Below are positions 33,059 through 43,896 of a stretch of DNA of 60,279 nucleotides, piece by piece. The DNA is from Lysinibacillus pakistanensis (lineage in GTDB: Bacteria > Bacillota > Bacilli > Bacillales_A > Planococcaceae). Location: NCBI GenBank assembly GCA_001312325.1, contig BBDJ01000034.1, positions 1 through 60,279 of the forward strand, read 5' to 3'. Below the pieces are notes generated by a model, which saw nothing but the letters and a program-made list of their open reading frames with translations, was not told where the DNA came from and ran no database searches. The position numbers and the translations under genes are program-made. Position 1 is the stretch's first letter. The number at the start of each line of letters is the position of its first letter.

Positions 33059-33090
33059 AAAACAGCGGCAAATCACTTGCCGCTGTTTTA
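33057..33090. terminator. Bidirectional intrinsic terminator
   Basis: AAAACAGCGGCAA ... TTGCCGCTGTTTT, 13-bp perfect stem with a 5-base loop, between the convergent acyl-CoA dehydrogenase and histidine kinase genes. Confidence 0.9.
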
Positions 33091-33091
33091 A

Positions 33092-35459
33092 CTATACTGC
33101 TGGAATACGAACGATGACCTTAAATAAATCACCATCTACATCTATACTCATTCGAGCATCATGAAGATCTACGATGGATTGAGCGATTGCTAAGCCCAGC
33201 CCTGAGCCCTCCGTATGTCGGGAAGCATCTGCTCGTTTAAATCGTTCAAATAACTCCTCAGCATCCTCGCTAATTTCATATTTAGCTACATTTTTTTACC
33301 GTAAATTCAGCATCACCATCTGCTGTACGTTTCAATGTTACATAAACCCTTGTACCTTCTAATGAATATTTCAAAACATTGACAATTAAATTATCGATTA
33401 GCCTCCACCATTTTTGCCCATCGACATAAGCATATATTGGTTCATTTGGTTTAGTCATTCGTAAATCTAAATGAGCCTGTACTAAATCCTCCTCATGCTC
33501 CCCTACTGCCTGCTGTATTAACTGTGTTAAATTGACTCTACTTCGGTGAAGCTCGATATTGCCACTTGCCATTTTCGATACCTCAAAAAGATCCTCAATC
33601 AGCACTTTCAAACGCTCTGATTTCTTATCTAGTATATGAATGTATTGTTTGCGCTCATCCTCTGTAATGTCAGGATTTTTTAGTAAATCGGTATAAGTAA
33701 TTATGGATGTCAGTGGTGTTCGCAAATCATGACTAACATTTGTAATAAGCTCTGTTTTTAAACGCTCACTTTTTGCCTGCTCATGCATAGATGTACGAAC
33801 ACCTTCTCTTAAATGATTAAGATTTTCTGCATGTTCCTTAAGTGGCGATTTGCCTATTACCTTGACATCACGGTTTAAGCGCCCCTCTGCCATATCCTTA
33901 GTATCCTTCATAATTCTGTTTAAATAGCCCATTCTAGATAGGAAGACAACAAGGGACGGAACCCCTATAATTGTACAAATACCCAGAACTAGTACTGGGA
34001 ATCTACTACCCATTAAAATGGAAGCAACAAGGCTACCACCACCGAAAAATGCTGCACTAATCATGACAATAGAATGTAGTGCGATGGATCGATTGATAAA
34101 TAAATCAGTCATCGAATCCCCTAATGCCCATAAATAGCTTGACTTTAAATTCCCCTCTAATTTCTTGGCTGTATTCACCCGATCGTATAACCATATCAGC
34201 TGGACATAGAACAAAATACCAACAATAAACAGTACCCCTATTTTAAATAAAAAATCGAGTACATAGCTTACATAATTATTTTGGTAGTGATATTCGATGG
34301 ATTCAAAGGCAATTTCTGATGCCGCCCAATATACACAGCCAGATATAAACAAAATGATTAATTGAAAATCAATTTTCATCCTTGCAAGGGCTTCTTTTTC
34401 CTTGATACCCTGTACCACCTGTAGCACTTCTTTGCGCCCTTTCCATGCAAAAACAGCTGCTAAAATACCTGTTATCCAAATAAAGAAGAAAATATACTGA
34501 TTTCGTGTAAACCGCTCATAGCCTTCCATAATACCTGCTAATTGAGCTAATTTTTTTAGAAATCGTAATAGTACCTGTGTAGTCAGACGTTTCTCTTAAA
34601 GTCTCTGTTTCAACACTAGTATCTGTTCGATAAAAAAATATGGCTTAAATTATCACTAATATTCCAGGTAGTTAATGGATGCTGTGGGGTATATCTTATT
34701 TTATAGGCACTGCTTTCAGAAACATCACCTGAACGATATATTTCACCTGTATCTGTGTTTGTTAATTCATAGGACCAATAATTATAGTTTTTCACAAAAC
34801 TTTTTGCTTCATCTTTTGCTGCCTTTATATATTGATCAATGACTTCTTCTTTTTGAGCAAGGATTTTTTTCGGACATGCTCATCATCCTCAAAATTAGCT
34901 GTAATATCTTTTATCTTTTCATCACGTTCTTTTTCAAGCTTTGTTTTTAAATCCGTTGCATTCACATTGGTAGCTTCCTGAATGCGACTCTCATATTGAG
35001 TCTTTATATTCTCGATCTGTTCTCCTAAAGACCCATAATAATTGCGGTGATCTTCTATTTCATCTTGCGTAACCTCTATTTTACTTTTTAAATCGTCAGC
35101 AGTTGGTAAATTTAACACTAATGGCCCTAACTGTGATTGAAAATTATCAATTTCATGCTGAAAATTTTCAGATTGAAAATAAGATTTTCCAATATATTGA
35201 TACCCTATCCTAGAGAATGTAAATATACTGAAAATAGCCCAAATTAAACACAAAAGTGCAAGAAGGGTTCTCCATTTTTTTCAACATGCTGCACACTCCC
35301 CTCTAAAAAAATTCTTTCAAGTAATTGTAGTACCTCAGAAGAGCGAGCATTTACCATTTGATAGGCATAGATACCAAAATAAATTAACCCAATAACTCCT
35401 GCTACGAAACCAATTATTGTTACATATTGTTCAATTTTATTTTTCCATTTTATAGCCAA
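33092..35459 (-). CDS. Large polytopic sensor histidine kinase (five frameshifts)
   Basis: Repaired length 788 aa. The N-terminal half is unusual: two membrane helices, a long Lys/Glu-rich coiled coil (about residues 110-220) and a small external domain (WSYELTNTDTGEIYRSGDV), then several further membrane helices and a HAMP-like linker. The kinase core is canonical: NVSHDLRTPLTSIITY (phospho-His), WWRLIDNLIVNVLKYS (N box) and GSGLGLAIAQSIVDLHD (G box). Start is a TTG at 35457-35459, overlapping the regulator gene by 23 bases. Frames break at T7 33291-33297, T7 34551-34557 and A7 34632-34638 (one extra each), and at T7 34864-34870 and T7 35275-35281 (one short each). Confidence 0.85.
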
Positions 35460-36131
35460 CGCCCCATACCACCTTTAAATAGCGTGGATTTTTCGGATCT
35501 GCTTCAATTTTTTTCACGTATTTTTCGAATATGAACAGCCACAATATTCTCTGCATTATAGGCTTCCTCATTCCAAACACGCTCATAAATTTCCCGAATT
35601 GAAAACACACGCCCTACATTTTTCATTAATAATTCCGTAATTTTATATTCAATTGGTGTTAATCGAACTGGTTCTCCTTCTAAAATTACTTCTTTAGCAT
35701 CTTCATCTAATACCAGTCCATCAATTTCTATTTTTGTTGCCCCTTCATTGTACGTCCCAAGCTGTACATAACGACGAAGCTGTGATTTTACACGTGCCAG
35801 TAGCTCTAAAGGATGGAAAGGCTTTGTGACATAATCATCTGCACCAACAGATAATCCATGAATTTTGTCACCGTCCTCTGCCTTAGCACTAAGCATAATA
35901 ATTGGAATATTGCGCTCTTCTCTAATTTTAAATGTTGCTGTTATGCCATCCATATTGGGCATCATAATATCTAAAATAATTAAATGTACTTCATTGTTGT
36001 TTAGCTTTTCAAGCGCCTCTAAACCATCAGCAGCTTTTATTACATTATAGCCCTCATTTTTTTAAATAGATTTCAATACCATCACGAATATCTTGATCAT
36101 CGTCTGTAACAAGAACTGTTAGTTTCGTCAT
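35437..36131 (-). CDS. OmpR-family response regulator (two frameshifts)
   Basis: About 230 aa after repair, starting at ATG 36129-36131 with GAGGTG upstream. Receiver domain: acidic pair in VLVTDDDQDIRDG, phospho-acceptor Asp in IILDIMMPNMDG, Thr/Ser switch IIMLSAK and KPFHPLELLARV. The C-terminal winged helix is of Trans_reg_C type (VRLTPIEYKITELLMKN, IREIYERVWNEEAYNAENIV, VWGVGYKME). Frames break at T7 36057-36063 and T7 35508-35514. The second lesion removes the last recognition wing if left unrepaired. It overlaps and precedes the kinase gene, forming one operon. Targets unknown. Confidence 0.9.
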
Positions 36132-36290
36132 GATATACACCTCGCTCTCAATTAATATTGTACCGTTTAAATCTTAAAAACCACTTATTATAAAAATGAA
36201 GAATTTCTTAAGCTTTTAATAAATAACCCTCCACCAATGGTAGAACAAATCGTTACATACCAATAATAAAGTAGTCAGAAGGACAAAAAA

Positions 36291-36440
36291 ATGAAAATAT
36301 CATATAATAGCTCCTTCCTCATCGAAAAAGACATCATCACCTTTAATAATACAGATTTATCCAAAATCAAACAATTACCATTTTTCAATTACCTAAGTGA
36401 TGATTATGCTTTTCTTAGAAAAGGACGTTATAATAAAAGC
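36291..36440 (+). pseudogene. Possible truncated gene running into a repeat element
   Basis: A reading frame starts at an ATG with AGAAGGA seven bases upstream. It encodes about 50 ordinary-looking residues beginning MKISYNSSFLIEKDIITFNN. It then passes straight into the mosaic repeat at about 36.44 kb, which supplies the rest of the frame up to 36590. The first part has good codon use and no known family. It may be a gene cut by insertion of the repeat, or chance. Confidence 0.3.
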
Positions 36441-36752
36441 GATCAATTATGCCCCAGCGTAATTGCGTCCGGATTTTTTTCGAGCTTGTTCGGAAAGCTC
36501 CTCCTCAAAATTCGTACACCCATCAGTGGCTCTAAACCAACACGGTGTTGGTACTCAGGCGTTTTCACGTATGTGAAGATCTTAGCTTGAGTTCCTCTAT
36601 TTCAGCGGGCTTTTTTTATACTCGCTGAATAGAAATATCCTGTTACTATGGGGTGAAAGCATCTTTACTTGACGCTTTGCTTTTGCACAGTAAAAATATG
36701 CTGCTGTCGCTTCGCTTTCGCACAGTAAAGATTTGCTGAATCAAGATAAAAG
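36436..36752 (+). repeat. Mosaic intergenic repeat, copy 3 (longest)
   Basis: Most complete copy. Modules in order: TCAATTATGCCCCAGCGTAA; TTGCGTCCGGATTTTTTTCG; GGAAAGCTCCTCCTCAAAA; palindrome ACCAACACGGTGTTGGT; CTCAGGCGTTTTCACGTATG with GTGAAGATCTTA; hairpin TTTCAGCGGG ... CTCGCTGAAT; then two tandem versions of a TTTGCACAGTAAA / TTTCGCACAGTAAAGATTTG unit, ending AATCAAGATAAA. The element ends just before the ribosome binding site of the following HTH gene. Confidence 0.75.
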
Positions 36753-36763
36753 GGGCGAAACTT

Positions 36764-36994
36764 ATGTATAAAACAGTTGAAGAAACAGCGATAGATCTTG
36801 GCATATCTGAAGATCAAATTCTACGGTTAGTCTACGAGGGACGTATTCGATCTGTATATGATGGAGACCAAATTTTAATTAATAGCGGACAGTTTAATAC
36901 CTACTTTGATCAGTTAGAGCGTATTAAAGAAGAAATAGAGATTTGGCGTAATACTCCAATACCTGAGGATATCGATGTGAAGGACGAGGATTAA
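36764..36994 (+). CDS. Small helix-turn-helix (excisionase/MerR-like) protein
   Basis: Intact 76-aa protein with AAAGGGGCG nine bases before the ATG. The first 45 residues (TVEETAIDLGISEDQILRLV, then YEGRIRSVYDGDQILI) form a MerR/excisionase-type winged HTH, in which the helix pair is followed by a short wing with a basic residue. The tail is acidic and helical. Small proteins of this kind act as DNA-binding regulators or recombination directionality factors. No integrase is adjacent. A terminator follows directly. Confidence 0.7.
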   Translation: MYKTVEETAIDLGISEDQILRLVYEGRIRSVYDGDQILINSGQFNTYFDQLERIKEEIEIWRNTPIPEDIDVKDED

Positions 36995-37012
36995 CGTTGT
37001 TCAACAAGAAAA

Positions 37013-37055
37013 ACGCAAAGTTAACAAGTAACAATCCTTGTAACTTTGCGTTTTA
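37013..37055 (+). terminator. Intrinsic terminator of the small HTH gene
   Basis: AAAACGCAAAGTTA ... TAACTTTGCGTTTT with a 17-base loop and following T-rich sequence. Confidence 0.85.
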
Positions 37056-37062
37056 CTATATC

Positions 37063-37235
37063 AATTAAGCCCCAGCTAATCGAGTCTGGAATCGGCTTTG
37101 TGCTTAGGTCTGCGTGACGAAGGTCAGTTAGCCGTTATCGCATGGTTGCGATGATTTTAGGCTAACATTTTCGATTCAGTGACATCCGCCGGAGGCTTAA
37201 CTTATTTCAGCGGGTGTTTGGACACCCACTGAAAA
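37063..37235 (+). repeat. Mosaic intergenic repeat, copy 4
   Basis: Starts TCAATTAAGCCCCAGCTAAT. It contains GTCTGGAATCGGCTTTGTGC and TTAGGTCTGCG (shared with the 49.85 kb copy), then GTGACATCCGCCGGAGGCTT and the hairpin TTCAGCGGGTGT-TTGG-ACACCCACTGAA. The last two modules recur in inverted orientation at 38.75-38.82 kb. Confidence 0.75.
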
Positions 37236-37302
37236 GTAGCTTAATTTCGCATTCATCTCACCACCTATAGAGGTCGTGGTGGGAGATTTTTGATGAAAGA
37301 AG

Positions 37303-38289
37303 TTAAATACTCACTAGAAATCCAGCACGCTTACCAATAATTTCAGCATAATCCTCAACCATAACACTTGCTGTAGGATACATGCCTGCACCAGGTCCTA
37401 CAAGCGTCAAAGTACCGATATAGTTCGTGTCTAAGGCAACAGCATTATTGACATCATCTACAGGATACAATGGATGTTCTGCGTCTACTAATAAAGGCTC
37501 TACTTTAGCTATAATCTTACCACCTGCCAGTTTTTCTACTTCTGCAACATGACGATAGCGCAGACCCTTTGCAGTTGCTTCCTTTACCTGTTCAGCAGAA
37601 ATACTATCAATGCCAATCACTTCTACATCTGCCCAATCCGGTTGCTCACCGAATGCCAATGCACTTAACACCATTAATTTCTTGAAGGAATCTTGACCTG
37701 AGATATCATTATATGGGTCTGCCTCTGCGTACCCTAAATTTTGCGCTTCTTTGAGTGCCGTCTCAAATGACCATCCCTCTGCACGCATTTTCGTTAAAAT
37801 ATAGTTACAAGTTCCATTTAAAATACCCTGAATACGGCTTACGTCATTGACAAGTAAAATATTTTTCATTGTTTTAATGACAGGTACTCCGCCTGCTGTT
37901 GTCGCCTCGTAGCCTACAAAAACGCCATTTGCTTTCGCAAGATCCTGTAGCTCTAAGCCTTTTTTAGCGAACATTACCTTGTTAGCAGTGATGACATGAC
38001 ATTTATGTTCAACTGCACGCTTTAAATACGTAAATGCTGGCTCTTCATTCACGATTGCCTCAAACACAACCTGCATGCCCGGTTCAGCTAATACATCATC
38101 CATACTAGTTGTCATCAAATGTGCCGTGCCTGGTACACGTTCACGGCTAGCATCTGTCACTAAAATTTTTGCTACTTCTAACTCAATGCCTAATTTATGT
38201 CTAAGCTCTTCTCGCTTTTCGTTTAATATATGGTAAATCCCTTGACCTACCGTTCCAAATCCTAAAATCGCTGCCTTTATAGTTGCCAT
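37303..38289 (-). CDS. hom: Homoserine dehydrogenase lacking the ACT domain
   Basis: NAD(P)-dependent reduction of aspartate semialdehyde to homoserine, for threonine and methionine synthesis. Intact, 328 aa from ATG 38287-38289 (GGAGGG upstream). Motifs: AAILGFGTVGQGIYHIL (cofactor loop), HVITANKVMFAKKG, YEATTAGGVPVI, the family signature LNGTCNYILTKM, and GYAEADPYNDISGQDSFKKL, whose Lys is catalytic. B. subtilis Hom is about 433 aa and ends in a regulatory ACT domain. This protein stops at GKRAGFLVSI, right after the catalytic part, so threonine feedback through ACT is not possible. The stop is a normal one with no homopolymer, so truncation seems real. Confidence 0.92.
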   Translation of the reverse strand: MATIKAAILGFGTVGQGIYHILNEKREELRHKLGIELEVAKILVTDASRERVPGTAHLMTTSMDDVLAEPGMQVVFEAIVNEEPAFTYLKRAVEHKCHVITANKVMFAKKGLELQDLAKANGVFVGYEATTAGGVPVIKTMKNILLVNDVSRIQGILNGTCNYILTKMRAEGWSFETALKEAQNLGYAEADPYNDISGQDSFKKLMVLSALAFGEQPDWADVEVIGIDSISAEQVKEATAKGLRYRHVAEVEKLAGGKIIAKVEPLLVDAEHPLYPVDDVNNAVALDTNYIGTLTLVGPGAGMYPTASVMVEDYAEIIGKRAGFLVSI

Positions 38290-38506
38290 TCCTGTTATTC
38301 CCTCCAACTTACATTCCGCAGTTTCATTATATTTAAGCGTTAGCTTCATCCGTACTAATTCTGAATTGTGCACACACCCGTAAAGTAACTTGTATAAATA
38401 TTTGATATTTCACGCTCAGTCATGAATAAATTTGTCTTATGGAGATAAACTGACAAGCACACAAATTCAAATAATTCAAAATTTAACTTAAAGAAAATTG
38501 TAACGC

Positions 38507-38525
38507 AAATACATACATTGCACAA
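38507..38525 (-). promoter_or_regulatory. Putative promoter of hom
   Basis: Minus-strand TTGTGC near 38525 and TACAAT ending at 38507. The core boxes run across 38502-38530 with about 17 bases between. It leaves a leader of about 210 bases before hom in which I see no known riboswitch. Confidence 0.4.
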
Positions 38526-38649
38526 GAAAAATCTTTCTAGGAAGGACATTTGTTTTCCCTAGACGTGCAGAAGAAATCGGTTTCATTCCCTTTATTATAC
38601 GTTTTTTTAAGATGTTCTATAATCTATGAACAATTATTGACGATTTTTT

Positions 38650-38925
38650 ATCTTCATTCGGCAGATGTTTTATGCGCGTAAGCGTAGCGACAGCGGCAGA
38701 TACAGGAGACTCCTACCTCTACAGATGGTGAGATAAATGCGGTTTTGGTTCCGTTTTAGTGGGTGTCCAAACACTTACTGGATGAAGATAAAGCCTCCGG
38801 CGAATGTCACGGGTTTTTAGAAGGAATAAATTGTGCAGGCACAATTCAAAATCCGGACGCAATGTTTATCTGTAGCAAAAGCATAGCGGCAGCTACAATT
38901 ACGCCAAGGAGAAATTGATAAAAGG
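38650..38925 (-). repeat. Mosaic intergenic repeat, copy 5 (inverted)
   Basis: On the minus strand it reads ATTGCGTCCGGATTTTGAAT, then GTGACATTCGCCGGAGGCTT and GTGTTTGGACACCCACT, the same order as in copy 4. It also has GCGTAGCGACAGCGG and GCATAGCGGCAGC units. It occupies the spacer upstream of hom. Confidence 0.7.
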
Positions 38926-39036
38926 ATTGTCTTTCTTCTATTATATATGTATGTTACAACATCTATAAAAATTGTTCTTTTGATAGATAATTATAAAATT
39001 ATTTACAAAAATAACTCACTCCCTTTTTTTTGTTAA

Positions 39037-39077
39037 TTAAAAAGCTCATTCCCTGTAGCAGCAGAGAATGAGCTCAA
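39037..39077 (-). terminator. Intrinsic terminator of the Panacea-like gene
   Basis: On the minus strand GAGCTCATTCTCTG ... CAGGGAATGAGCT is followed by T5, just after the gene ending at 39093. Confidence 0.8.
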
Positions 39078-39092
39078 ATATATGAGGGAGAA

Positions 39093-39479
39093 TTAACTAG
39101 CTTTTATTAATAATTGATAACGATATTCTGTGATTGCTTGCTGAACAAGTCCTATCTCATCTCGTGTAAAATTTGGTATAGCATACGTACGTTCAACTAG
39201 TTGAAATGTGCCATATTTTAAATAGAACTCTGTGGCAGGTAGAGGAATATGACTTGCTCCATATTTTTCATATGCCTCAAAAACTTCTTTTACTGTATAG
39301 CCTTCCTCTTTTGCATAAACGTTTTCCTCAAAAGCAGAATGTCCAAAAATTTGTTGCCATTTACGTTCAACTGATGCCAGTATGTTTTGAATGGACATGT
39401 TGTTCACAAACACATGACCTTCATTTAGTTCATAAATAAGATAAGATGCAATGTTTTGTGCACTATAAACATTTCCCAT
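39093..39479 (-). CDS. Panacea/SocA-like (DUF4065-like) small protein
   Basis: Intact 128-aa soluble protein with AAGGAGTG before the ATG. The N-terminal helix NIASYLIYELNEGHVFVNNM, then QNILASVERKWQQIFGHSAF and the phrase YTVKEVFEAYEKYGASHI, resemble the Panacea fold, in which a small helix bundle is followed by a GPV-vY-xYkxYG segment. In this family the core Gly-Pro is usual; here it is EGYTV, so the match is partial. Panacea proteins are the antitoxin half of many toxin-antitoxin pairs. The C-terminal part (FTRDEIGLVQQAITEYRYQL) is helical. No partner gene is obvious except a 22-codon ORF on the opposite side. Confidence 0.4.
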   Translation of the reverse strand: MGNVYSAQNIASYLIYELNEGHVFVNNMSIQNILASVERKWQQIFGHSAFEENVYAKEEGYTVKEVFEAYEKYGASHIPLPATEFYLKYGTFQLVERTYAIPNFTRDEIGLVQQAITEYRYQLLIKAS

Positions 39480-39568
39480 TTAAAACACTCCTTTAACATC
39501 AGTTTTTTAGTGAAAGTAGCTGCTGGCTGGCAGCTACTCATATATATTTCAAAAGTGGGGGAGCACTT

Positions 39569-39637
39569 ATGAAAACGAATGGAATCAAAGTATCATTTGG
39601 AGCACCGAATCAGGCAAAAACCGGTGTCGAAAATTAG
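39569..39637 (+). CDS. Possible 22-aa peptide gene
   Basis: ATG with GTGGGGGAG five bases upstream and a 22-codon frame ending TAG. The peptide begins MKTNGIKVSFGAPNQAKTGV. It is divergent from the Panacea-like gene, 90 bases away. Hydrophilic, no signal or membrane segment. The strong ribosome binding site is the only support. Confidence 0.3.
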   Translation: MKTNGIKVSFGAPNQAKTGVEN

Positions 39638-39857
39638 TTCTAGGTTGGTAGCCTTTCGAACATTTAACTTATACCCTAGTATATAGCATGGTTTTATTTA
39701 AGTCAATAATGCTTATAAAATTACTAGGTATTATTAATGAAAAATTTCTGATAACTTATCGAATGAGATAAGCGCTTGATGTAGCAACGTTTTACGCATT
39801 ACCAAATGAGGCTTATCGAATGAGAAAATACGTAACGCCACAACATTAGCCTATGTT

Positions 39858-41161
<1,304 letters not shown>

Positions 41162-41228
41162 TTTGTACCTCCAAATGGTTATTTTTTTACGATGGTACCG
41201 GAGATGAGGAGGATTTTTTTAGTAGAAA

Positions 41229-41395
41229 ACAAAAACCCCCTTCAGCTAAGAAGAGGGTTGCGGTTGCAAGTTTTCCTCCCCTTATCTGCCAGATCCAAGT
41301 AAGAATCTGTAGGAATTAGCACCTTAGCAAGTTCGTCACTTACTGGTTGCCGGGCATCATAGGGCCTATCCCTCCGCCGCTCTTGATAAGAGTAT
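41229..41395 (-). promoter_or_regulatory. SAM-I (S-box) riboswitch with terminator
   Basis: On the minus strand the P1 arm CTTATC (about 41386) pairs with GATAAG (41281-41286). Between them are the conserved core pieces GGCGGAGGGATAGGCCC, ATGATGCCCGGCAACC and AAGGTGCTAATTCCTACAGA. Downstream is a terminator stem AACCCTC ... GAAGGGGGTT with a T tract (41230-41260). Binding of S-adenosylmethionine should favour the terminator and shut off metY. Confidence 0.95.
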
Positions 41396-41423
41396 TGAGA
41401 TTCAATTTCCATCGTTGTTACAC

Positions 41424-41453
41424 AGTATAAACATAGACATTTTTTTCTGTCAA
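41424..41453 (-). promoter_or_regulatory. SigA-type promoter of the riboswitch-metY transcript
   Basis: Minus-strand TTGACA and TATACT separated by 18 bases as written. The spacer includes an A7 run that may be overcalled, which would make it 17. It starts about 30 bases before the riboswitch. Confidence 0.75.
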
Positions 41454-41549
41454 CACTAAAATTTTATTTTTTCCGAAACTTCAGTCTGCTTCTTTACGTA
41501 ATATGAACGCATACACTATTTTAATATTTATTTAGAAAGGAGGATTTTT

Positions 41550-42182
41550 GTGATTAAAACCATCATTTTATTTATTATTGTTGGTTATATTATTGGCTGT
41601 CTTCATGGCTCTAAAGTGGCACAGTTTTTATCTGGGGTAGATTTAAAAAAAGACTGGCCATGGGAATGCAGGTGCATCCAATGCAACTCTTTCCCTTGGA
41701 TGGAAATACGGGGTACTAGTAGCGCTTATTGATATTGGTAAAGGTGTATTAGCAATTATCGGTGCACATTTCTTTCTTGCAGATACATCACAATACACAG
41801 AGGTACAAGTTTGGCTCTTCACCTATCTCATAGCAGCTGGTGTCATTCTAGGTCATAATTTCCCATTCCATATGGCTTTAACGGGGGTAAAGGTACAGCC
41901 TCCATCATAGGGATATTGCTTGCTGTTGATTGGAAAATTGGTTTATTTGCACTTATTTTATTTGTCATTTTATCTTTTGCAACGAACTATTTAATCGTTG
42001 GTGTTTTAGAGTTTTATCTTGTTTTTTTTGTACAGCAACTTTTTTTATGGATTCCTGGGATGGGTCCAACGATCATTGCTTTGCTACTTTTTGGAATAGC
42101 TATTATTTTGCATATTGAAAATATTAAACGATTAGTCAAAGGAACAGAGCCTAAAGTAACTTCAGCTTTCAAAAAGAAATAA
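41550..42182 (+). CDS. PlsY-like glycerol-3-phosphate acyltransferase (two frameshifts)
   Basis: Polytopic membrane protein, about 210 aa, of the PlsY family, which transfers acyl groups from acyl phosphate to glycerol-3-phosphate. A GTG start at 41550 follows AAAGGAGG. Motifs recovered across frames: GYIIGCLHGSKVAQFLSGVD (in place of the usual GSIPTG region), GHGNAGASNATLSLGW, and GHNFPFHMAFNGGKGTASIIG, the substrate-binding loop. Frames break at A7 41645-41651 (one extra) and near 41877-41880 (one T missing). The first motif is less canonical than in the essential PlsY, so this may be a paralogue. Confidence 0.85.
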
Positions 42183-42379
42183 TAATTTTTTTGGATGTTT
42201 TTGTCTTTTCTATGACCATATATTTTCTCTTTATTTACTATTAATGCTGTAAAAACAGAGTATTTCACATACTAATTTTTTCTCCAATAAATAGACAAAT
42301 TATTTTCTTAATAAAACATTTTACTGACCGATGTTATAGATAATAATCGTCATATTTATCGTAGAAAGGATGAGAAAAT

Positions 42380-43862
42380 ATGTCTACACTTCAACAAGCA
42401 GGCGAAAAACGTAATTTAAAGCCACTTTGGATTGCTTTAGCCTTTGCTTCATTAATCATCATTATTTTTTTACCTAATAACGGCGATTTACCTGTTGCAG
42501 GTCAACGGGCCTTAGCCATCTTAGCTTTCGCAGTTATCCTTTGGGTAACAGAGGCAGTTTCATATCCCGTCAGCTCCGCCATGATTATTGCACTGGTAAC
42601 CGTTTTACTAGGACTGGCTCCGTCAATAGACGATCCAACAGCAGAATTAGGAACAGCAGGTGCTCTAAAATTAGCATTAAGCGGGTTTAGTAATTCTGCA
42701 GTCGCCCTAGTAGCCGCAGCTCTATTTCTAGCAGCAGCAATGCAAATCACCAACTTACATAAACGACTCGCCTTGTGGATACTTTCACTTGTAGGGACTA
42801 AAACAAAAGCAATTGTTTTTGGTGCCATTTTAGTATCTATAGCACTCGCATTTTTTTGTTCCTTCTGCTACAGCACGTGCTGGCGCAGTAGTCCCAATAC
42901 TACTTGGAATGGTTGCTGCATTTGGTTTGCCGCGTGATAGCCGACTTGCTGCGTTACTTGTCATTACCTCCGTACAGGCCGTCTCCATTTGGAATATTGG
43001 GATTAAGACAGCTGCTGCTCAAAATATGGTCGCTTTAAATTTTATTCAAGAACAATTTAATGTGGATATTTCATGGGGTGCCTGGTTACTCTACGCTGCC
43101 CCCTTCTCGATTATCATGTCTATAGCTTTATTTTTCATTATGATTTCTCTGATTAAGCCTGAGACTAGTAACATAGAAGGCGGTAAAGAGGTAATCAAAA
43201 AGCAGCTTGCAGAACTAGGCCCATTAAAAGCTCCCGAGATCCGTTTAATCATCACGTCAATGATTTTATTATTTTTCTGGGCAACTGAAGGCAAGCTACA
43301 CCCATTTGACACAACAACAGTCACAATTATTGCTATCGCTATTCTATTAATGCCGAAAATCGGTGTTTATACATGGAAGGAAGTAGAGCCTCATATTCCT
43401 TGGGGAACCATTATCGTTTTTGCGGTAGGTATTATGCTAGGCACAGTTTTATTGAATACGAAAGGTGCATCATGGTTATCTGACAAAGTGTTTGGTTCAC
43501 TTGGTCTAGATACTATGCCGATTCTAGCAACAATTGCATTGGTTACACTATTTAATATTCTTATTCACCTAGGTTTTGCCAGTGCGACAAGCTTAGCATC
43601 AGCGCTTGTACCTGTGTTTATCGTTTTGGCCTCCACATTAACGGCTAACGTTGACCAAGTTGGTTTCGTTATCGTACAGCAATTTGTGATTAGCTTTGGC
43701 TTCCTTTTACCAATAAGCGCACCGCAAAATATGCTTGCTTATGGTACAGGAGCGTTTACAACAAAGGATTTCTTGAAATCTGGTATTCCATTAACCATTA
43801 TTGGTTTCATCCTAGTACTTCTATTCTCCGCAACTTATTGGAAATGGATTGGATTATTGTAA
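42380..43862 (+). CDS. DASS/SLC13 family anion (dicarboxylate) permease (frameshift)
   Basis: Sodium-coupled or exchange-type divalent anion transporter, 493 aa, with about eleven to twelve membrane helices. Typical segments: AILAFAVILWVTEAVSYPVS, the first SNT-like motif FSNSAVALVAAALFLAAAM, FVPSATARAGAVVPI, and the second half HLGFASATSLASALVPVF and LPISAPQNMLAYGTGAFT. One base too many in T7 42851-42857 splits it. Substrates of the family are succinate, malate, citrate or tartrate; none can be chosen here. GAAAGGATG-type ribosome binding site upstream. Confidence 0.88.
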
Positions 43863-43896
43863 ATAGATAGAGCCCCTAAGTATTTTAATAGGTATC

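Noticed and set aside
38290..38640. A possible riboswitch or T-box in the hom leader
   Set aside because: No T-box core, SAM, lysine or other aptamer signature could be found on the minus strand.
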